Shown piece by piece: positions 6,208 through 9,836 of a stretch of 9,836 bases of DNA. A program made the position numbers and the translations under genes. Origin of the DNA: Collimonas sp. UBA1456 (lineage in GTDB: Bacteria > Pseudomonadota > Gammaproteobacteria > Burkholderiales > Burkholderiaceae_D); NCBI GenBank assembly GCA_002325825.1, contig DCSW01000087.1, forward strand, positions 1 through 9,836. Reading direction: 5' to 3'. The stretch's first letter is position 1, and every line of letters begins with the position of its first letter. The notes beneath the pieces were generated by a model. It was given only the letters and a program-made list of their open reading frames with translations, was not told the origin of the DNA and made no database searches.

Positions 6208-6822
6208 ATGAGCAACATTCCATCCCCTGCACAGAATAAAACCATAGGCGTCGTGCCGAATCTGATCTTCATGAGCCGCTGGTTACAGTTACCGCTGTAT
6301 CTCGGCCTGATCCTAGCGCAATGCGTCTACGTCTTCCATTTCTGGGTTGAACTGACCGATCTGATCGGCGCCGCTTTCGGCAATATGTCATCGCTCACTC
6401 ATATCCTGGACGTGGTCACCATCGAGAATCTGACACGGCCGACCAAGCTGACCGAAGCCACCATCATGCTGGTGGTGCTGGGGCTAATTGATGTGGTGAT
6501 GATCTCCAACCTGCTGATCATGGTGATCGTCGGCGGCTACGAAACGTTTGTGTCCCGCATGAACCTGGAAACCCACCCGGACCAGCCGGAGTGGCTGTCG
6601 CACGTGAATGCCTCAGTGCTGAAAGTCAAACTGGCGATGGCGATCATCGGTATCTCGTCGATCCATCTGCTGAAAACATTCATCAATGCCGGCTCCTACG
6701 ATGCCAAAACCTTGCTCTCACAAACCGGAATTCACATTACTTTTCTGCTGTCCGCACTGGCGATTGCCTGGTGCGACCGCATCATGACGGCAACTCAGAA
6801 AGAATCCAACAGCGCGCATTAA
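6208..6822 (+). CDS. UPF0114 / TIGR00645 (YqhA-like) inner-membrane protein
   Basis: 204 residues, intact. The family signature is clear: MSRWLQLPLYLGLILAQ near the start (22-38), LTEATIMLVVLGLIDVVMIS (81-100), the charged NLLIMVIVGGYETFVSRM, and KLAMAIIGISSIHLLKTFI. Four hydrophobic spans are seen at roughly 24-45, 84-110, 141-160 and 170-190. Function of the family is not established; it is a conserved multi-spanning protein of proteobacteria. The ATG at 6208 gives about 20 residues before the conserved core; no Shine-Dalgarno is visible before it, and the ATG at 6271 (MSRWLQ...) is a possible alternative. It is separated from the following fumarase by 74 bases. Intact between two decayed neighbours, so probably under selection. 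Confidence 0.85.
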   Translation: MSNIPSPAQNKTIGVVPNLIFMSRWLQLPLYLGLILAQCVYVFHFWVELTDLIGAAFGNMSSLTHILDVVTIENLTRPTKLTEATIMLVVLGLIDVVMISNLLIMVIVGGYETFVSRMNLETHPDQPEWLSHVNASVLKVKLAMAIIGISSIHLLKTFINAGSYDAKTLLSQTGIHITFLLSALAIAWCDRIMTATQKESNSAH

Positions 6823-6896
6823 TATAATGACGCCAGCCGCTCCAGTTATTTTCATGCAGTTAGAGTTAGTATAGTAATTTCTCACCAAGAAACGCC

Positions 6897-8387
6897 ATGA
6901 CCACCATCACCACCGTCAAGCAAGAGGATCTCATTGCGTTGGTAGCCGCTGCGCTCCAGTACACCAACTATTATCATCTGGTCGACTACAACCAGTATCT
7001 GGCGCGTACCTACGAGCAGGAACAAAATTCTTCCGCCAAGGACACGATCGCACAGATCCTGGCCAACTCGCGCATATGCGCCGAAGGCAAGCTGCCGTTC
7101 TGCCAAGACACAGGCATCGTTAACGTGTTCCAGAAGATCGGCATGAGCGTGCGCTTTGAAGGCTTCAAGGGCTCAATCAGCGACGCCGTCAATGAAGGTG
7201 CCCGCCGTGGTCACCTGCACCCTGATAACATGCTACATGCACCGATCGTCGCCGATTCACAATTCGAGCGCAAGAACACCAAGGACAGCACACCAGCCGT
7301 GGTGCACATGAAACTGGTATCGGGTAATACCGTTGACGTACAGATCGCAGCCAAAGGCTGGGACTCGGAAAATAAGACCAAGTTCGTGATGCTGAATCCT
7401 TCCGAGTCGCGGTTCGACTGGGTCATGAAGACCGTACCGACGATGGGCGCCGGCCGGTGCCCGCCGGGAATGCTCGGCATCGGTATCGGTGGCATCGCCG
7501 AACGCGCGATGCTGATGGCCACCAAGCAAGTGTTGATGGAAGATATCGACATTTACGACCTACTCAAGCGCGGGCGGCAAAATAAGACTGAGGAACTGCG
7601 TATTGAATTGCTAAAGAAGGTCAATGCGCTAGGCATCGGTGCGCAAGGCCTGGATGGCCTGACCACTGTACTCGACGTCAAGAGCATGATGCATCCGACG
7701 CACGAGGCATTAAAGCCGGTGAGGATGATCCCAAACTGCGCGACAATCCGCCACGGCAACTTTGTGCTGGACGATTCCGATCTGGCCTTCATGGAACCGC
7801 CATCGCTGTCGGAATGGTCGAAAGTGCATTGGGTGCCGGATACCGAGAAATCGAAACGGGTCGACTTCAACACCCTGGCCAAAGAAGAGGTGGCATCGTG
7901 GAAGCAAGGCCAGACCCTGCTGTTGAATGGCAAGATCCTGACCGGTCGCGACTTCGCCAAAAAGTGGATTCAAGAAATGCTGGCCAAGGACGGAAAGTTG
8001 CCGGTTGATTCGGTGCGCGACGAAGCGGTTGGACCAGGCGGCCCGACGACCGCAACCCGCATGGACAAATTCACCGACATGATGCTAGAGCAAATCGGGC
8101 TGATCTCGATGATCGGCAAATCGGAACGCGGCACTGTGGCAATCGAATCGGTCAAAAAACACAAATCAGCTTACCTAATGTCGAAGGCGATCAAGTCGAT
8201 GCAGGTGCTCGGCTTTGCCGATATCGGCATGGAAGCGATCTACGAGATCGACGTCAAGGACATGCCAGTAACCGGTGGCAATCGATGCCACCGGCATCTC
8301 AGTACACAACACCGGGACGAAGGAATAGCAGGAAAAGATTACACACACAGTGCTGTCGAAAATTCCCTTGACGACCACCTGATTTAA
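6897..8387 (+). CDS. Class I fumarate hydratase, degenerate: two internal deletions and frameshifted C-terminus
   Basis: 496 residues. Class I fumarases use a [4Fe-4S] cluster to interconvert fumarate and malate in the TCA cycle. The three cluster cysteines remain: Cys69 (FCQDTGIVNVF), Cys188 (GAGRCPPGMLGIGIGG) and Cys281 (IPNCATIRH). Compared with betaproteobacterial relatives as I remember them, LPVD-SVRDEAVGP (368-380) lacks about 14 residues (F-T-N-R-x-I-Y-Y-V-G-P-V-D) and HKSAYLM-SKAIKS (422-434) lacks about 9 (A-V-G-G-x-A-Y-L-V). After KDMPVT an extra G near 8274 shifts the frame; the old ending VAIDATGISVHNTG...KIPLTTT can be read in frame 1 to TGA 8380-8382, with TAG at 8326-8328 where Trp is expected. 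Conserved GGGSENK has become GWDSENK (154-160) and YYHP has become YYHL. Most of the frame is open, but I think the enzyme is inactive. TATAGT (6870-6875) may be its -10. Confidence 0.85.
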   Translation: MTTITTVKQEDLIALVAAALQYTNYYHLVDYNQYLARTYEQEQNSSAKDTIAQILANSRICAEGKLPFCQDTGIVNVFQKIGMSVRFEGFKGSISDAVNEGARRGHLHPDNMLHAPIVADSQFERKNTKDSTPAVVHMKLVSGNTVDVQIAAKGWDSENKTKFVMLNPSESRFDWVMKTVPTMGAGRCPPGMLGIGIGGIAERAMLMATKQVLMEDIDIYDLLKRGRQNKTEELRIELLKKVNALGIGAQGLDGLTTVLDVKSMMHPTHEALKPVRMIPNCATIRHGNFVLDDSDLAFMEPPSLSEWSKVHWVPDTEKSKRVDFNTLAKEEVASWKQGQTLLLNGKILTGRDFAKKWIQEMLAKDGKLPVDSVRDEAVGPGGPTTATRMDKFTDMMLEQIGLISMIGKSERGTVAIESVKKHKSAYLMSKAIKSMQVLGFADIGMEAIYEIDVKDMPVTGGNRCHRHLSTQHRDEGIAGKDYTHSAVENSLDDHLI

Positions 8388-8421
8388 CTCACCCATGACC
8401 AGCAATACTGGGAAAATGCCG

Positions 8422-9261
8422 ATGGCGCACACCGCGCCCATCGGCATTTTTGATTCCGGCATCGGCGGCTTGTCGGTTCTACGACATATTCATCAAAATC
8501 TGCCGCACGAAAATCTTTTGTATTTTGCCGATTCCGCCTACGCGCCATACGGCGACAGATCAGAAGCGGAAATTTCCTCCCGCTCGCTGGCGGTGGCAGA
8601 ATTTCTGCTGCGGCGAGGCGTCAAGGCACTGTTAGTCGCATGCAATACAGCCACCACCGCCGCCATCAAAGTGGTACGCGAGGCATATCCGAATTTGCCA
8701 GTAATCGGCATCGAACCGGGGCTCAAACCCGCAGCCGCGCAAAGCCATAGCAAGATCGTCGGCGTACTGGCAACCAAAGCTACCCTACTCAGCACCCGCA
8801 TGCTTAGCTTAAAGCAACAAATCAGCGCAGCTAGCGACGTGCATTTCGAGCTGCAAGCCTGCGTCGGTCTGGTCGACCAAATCGAAAAAGGCGAACTACT
8901 ATCAGCGCAGACCGCGCAACTACTGCGACGCTATATCGCCCCTTTGATCGAGCAAGATGCAGATACGCTAGTCTTAGGCTGCACCCACTACCCATTCGTG
9001 CGACCGTTAATTGAAAAGATCGCCGGCGATCTGAGCATAAATCCAATCGCCATCATCGATACCGGAGATGCCGTAAGTCGACAGTTGAAAAGAGTGTTGA
9101 GCAACAACTCCCTGTTACAAAGTCCGCAACAGCAAGGCAACGTGACTGCGTTCACCACAGGCAACCAAACCACGTTGAAAATCGCATTTAATAGCCTGCT
9201 GCAGCTACATCCGACGATCCAGCAAGTTGCAAGCATAACCCAACCAGCAGCAATCTCGTGA
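8422..9261 (+). CDS. murI: Glutamate racemase
   Basis: 279 residues from this start. MurI converts L- to D-glutamate in the cytoplasm for peptidoglycan synthesis, without cofactor, by a two-cysteine mechanism. Seen: IGIFDSGIGGLSVLRHI with the conserved Asp-Ser (11-12); FADSAYAPYGDRS; VACNTATTAAI with catalytic Cys74; VIGIEPGLKPA; VLGCTHYPFVRPLIE with catalytic Cys187 and His189; IIDTGDAVSRQL. All key residues and length are normal. I chose ATG 8422 because GGGA (8410-8413) lies 8 bases upstream and relatives begin only a few residues before P-I-G-I-F-D-S-G. ATG 8395, which adds nine residues, has no Shine-Dalgarno but begins only 7 bases after the fumarase stop and cannot be excluded. It may be cotranscribed with the fumarase. 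Intact and likely essential. Confidence 0.92.
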   Translation: MAHTAPIGIFDSGIGGLSVLRHIHQNLPHENLLYFADSAYAPYGDRSEAEISSRSLAVAEFLLRRGVKALLVACNTATTAAIKVVREAYPNLPVIGIEPGLKPAAAQSHSKIVGVLATKATLLSTRMLSLKQQISAASDVHFELQACVGLVDQIEKGELLSAQTAQLLRRYIAPLIEQDADTLVLGCTHYPFVRPLIEKIAGDLSINPIAIIDTGDAVSRQLKRVLSNNSLLQSPQQQGNVTAFTTGNQTTLKIAFNSLLQLHPTIQQVASITQPAAIS

Positions 9262-9276
9262 TTAAGCATTTTTAAT

Positions 9277-9305
9277 TTGCTAGCTGGCTGGTTACTTTGT
9301 ATAAT
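9277..9305 (+). promoter_or_regulatory. Sigma-70 promoter of tRNA-His
   Basis: A perfect TATAAT at 9300-9305 and TTGCTA at 9277-9282 (four of six consensus bases) are spaced by 17 bases. It lies between the murI stop and the tRNA, 55 bases upstream of the tRNA, leaving room for a 5' leader removed by RNase P. Confidence 0.65.
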
Positions 9306-9360
9306 AAAAATCTTTCATTATTTTGAATAAACAAAATAGTATTTGCAGTAGTCGGGCAAT

Positions 9361-9437
9361 GGTGGCTGTAGCTCAGTTGGTAGAGTCCAGGATTGTGATT
9401 CCTGTTGTCGCGGGTTCGAGTCCCGTCAGCCACCCCA
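9361..9437 (+). tRNA. tRNA-His (anticodon GTG)
   Basis: The full cloverleaf can be drawn. The acceptor stem is GTGGCTG (9362-9368) with CAGCCAC (9427-9433). The extra G-1 typical of histidine tRNA is G9361, facing C73 at 9434. The anticodon stem CAGGA/TCCTG (9388-9392, 9400-9404) encloses the loop TTGTGAT with anticodon GTG at 9395-9397. The T arm contains GGTTCGAGTCC. The 3' CCA is encoded (9435-9437). No mismatches in the acceptor stem. Confidence 0.96.
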
Positions 9438-9627
9438 ACGGATTTAAAGCTTTTCGGACAGTACATTCCAAAATTTGGAAGATAAAATTAGAGTTATCCT
9501 ACTGGGTTACTTTTTTATTTTTACCTCATATCCATCCGCGCATGCATTGCGCGAATGGCAATCCCACCACAAAAGATTATCAGTTAAAAGTAGGATTCTA
9601 TTAAATCCGATTTTGAGGAAACTGTAC
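9438..9627 (+). other. AT-rich stretch between tRNA-His and the insertion sequence, with a stable hairpin
   Basis: A long stem is present: CCAT-C-CGCGCA (9532-9542), loop TGCAT, TGCGCG-A-ATGG (9548-9558), ten pairs and one mismatch. A 15-base palindrome TTCCAAA-A-TTTGGAA lies at 9466-9480. ATCCTACT (9496-9503) recurs inverted at 9589-9596. A short frame from TTG 9475 begins with a signal-peptide-like stretch (VILLGYFFIFTSYPSAHA) and runs into the insertion sequence until 9696; it might be the truncated start of a gene cut by the insertion, or chance in AT-rich DNA. The left end of the insertion sequence should lie within this stretch, but I could not fix it. Confidence 0.35.
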
Positions 9628-9836
9628 ATGAAGACATCACGCTTTACCGGAAGTCAGATCATCAACATCTTGAAGCAGGTCGAGGCGGCACGCTAGTGCC
9701 GAAGCTTTTCCGTGAGCATGGGATGAGTTCGGTCCAGTTCTACAAGTGGCGGAGCAAATACGGTGGCATGGATGCGTCGATGGTGATGCGGATGAAAAAG
9801 TTGAAAGATGATAGCCGTTGGTTCAAAAAGATTTAC
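9628..9836 (+). mobile_element. IS3-family (IS407-group-like) element: transposase OrfA, frameshifted, cut by window end
   Basis: ATG 9628 with GAGGA (9616-9620) upstream starts MKTSRFTGSQIINILKQVEA, the standard N-terminus of IS3-family OrfA (HTH_Tnp_1). In that frame TAG follows at 9694-9696. The protein continues one frame over from about 9690: LVPKLFREHGMSSVQFYKW, then SKYGGMDASMVMRMKKLKDD and SRWFKKIY at the last base. Together they give the helix-turn-helix and the start of the leucine-zipper-like region. One base is missing in GAGGCGGCACG, where relatives have GAGGCGGGCACG-like sequence (Glu-Ala-Gly-Thr). OrfA binds the element's ends; OrfB, the DDE transposase, would lie beyond the window. 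With this frameshift the copy is likely unable to move by itself. Confidence 0.8.

Noticed and set aside
7553..7960. 135-residue minus-strand frame opposite the fumarase
   Set aside because: Overlaps conserved fumarase sequence including the cluster Cys281 region and has no recognisable features.
9272..9466. Minus-strand frame of 64 residues with a GTRTRDNRNHNPGLYQLSYS-like segment
   Set aside because: This is the familiar false protein from translating the antisense of tRNA-His.
1..9836. CRISPR arrays, prophage, toxin-antitoxin, restriction or other defence genes
   Set aside because: No regularly spaced repeats and no motif of these systems was seen on either strand.

Overview
The window looks like the chromosome of a betaproteobacterium, most likely Burkholderiales close to Oxalobacteraceae (Herminiimonas/Janthinobacterium-like). 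That placement is inferred from remembered protein similarity of the fumarase, ExbB/ExbD, Bfr and RNA methyltransferase; no search was run. Many genes carry frameshifts, stops or deletions beside intact neighbours. This is the pattern of a genome in fairly recent decay, as in a lineage turning host-restricted.

Layout, all genes on the + strand. 1-294 is the C-terminal end of a 2-hydroxychromene-2-carboxylate isomerase-like (DsbA-fold) protein that stops inside a REP-like inverted repeat (257-392). 421-1689 is an intact THUMP-domain rRNA methyltransferase (RlmL type) followed by a strong terminator (1699-1739). 1857-5377 is an iron cluster: a hemP remnant, bfd, a broken tonB, intact exbB and exbD, a terminator, and bfr. 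5392-6173 is a badly decayed EamA-type transporter. 6208-6822 is an intact UPF0114 (TIGR00645) membrane protein. 6897-8387 is a class I fumarate hydratase whose frame is mostly open but which has lost two conserved internal segments and has a frameshifted C-terminus. 8422-9261 is murI (glutamate racemase). 9361-9437 is tRNA-His with a good promoter, and a frameshifted IS3-family orfA runs off the right edge from 9628.

How the genes fit together: Bfr stores iron and Bfd is the [2Fe-2S] partner that helps release it. HemP, TonB, ExbB and ExbD belong to heme or siderophore import across the outer membrane. Storage and mobilisation genes look intact while the local TonB and HemP are damaged, so this cluster seems to be losing import first. 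ExbB and ExbD may serve another TonB elsewhere or may be next to decay. MurI supplies D-glutamate for peptidoglycan and is intact, as expected for a cell that keeps a wall.

I found no CRISPR array, phage, toxin-antitoxin or defence system, and nothing that looks like a new multi-gene system. The interest is in the pseudogenes, several of them recognisable only after joining frames, and in a few structural signals.
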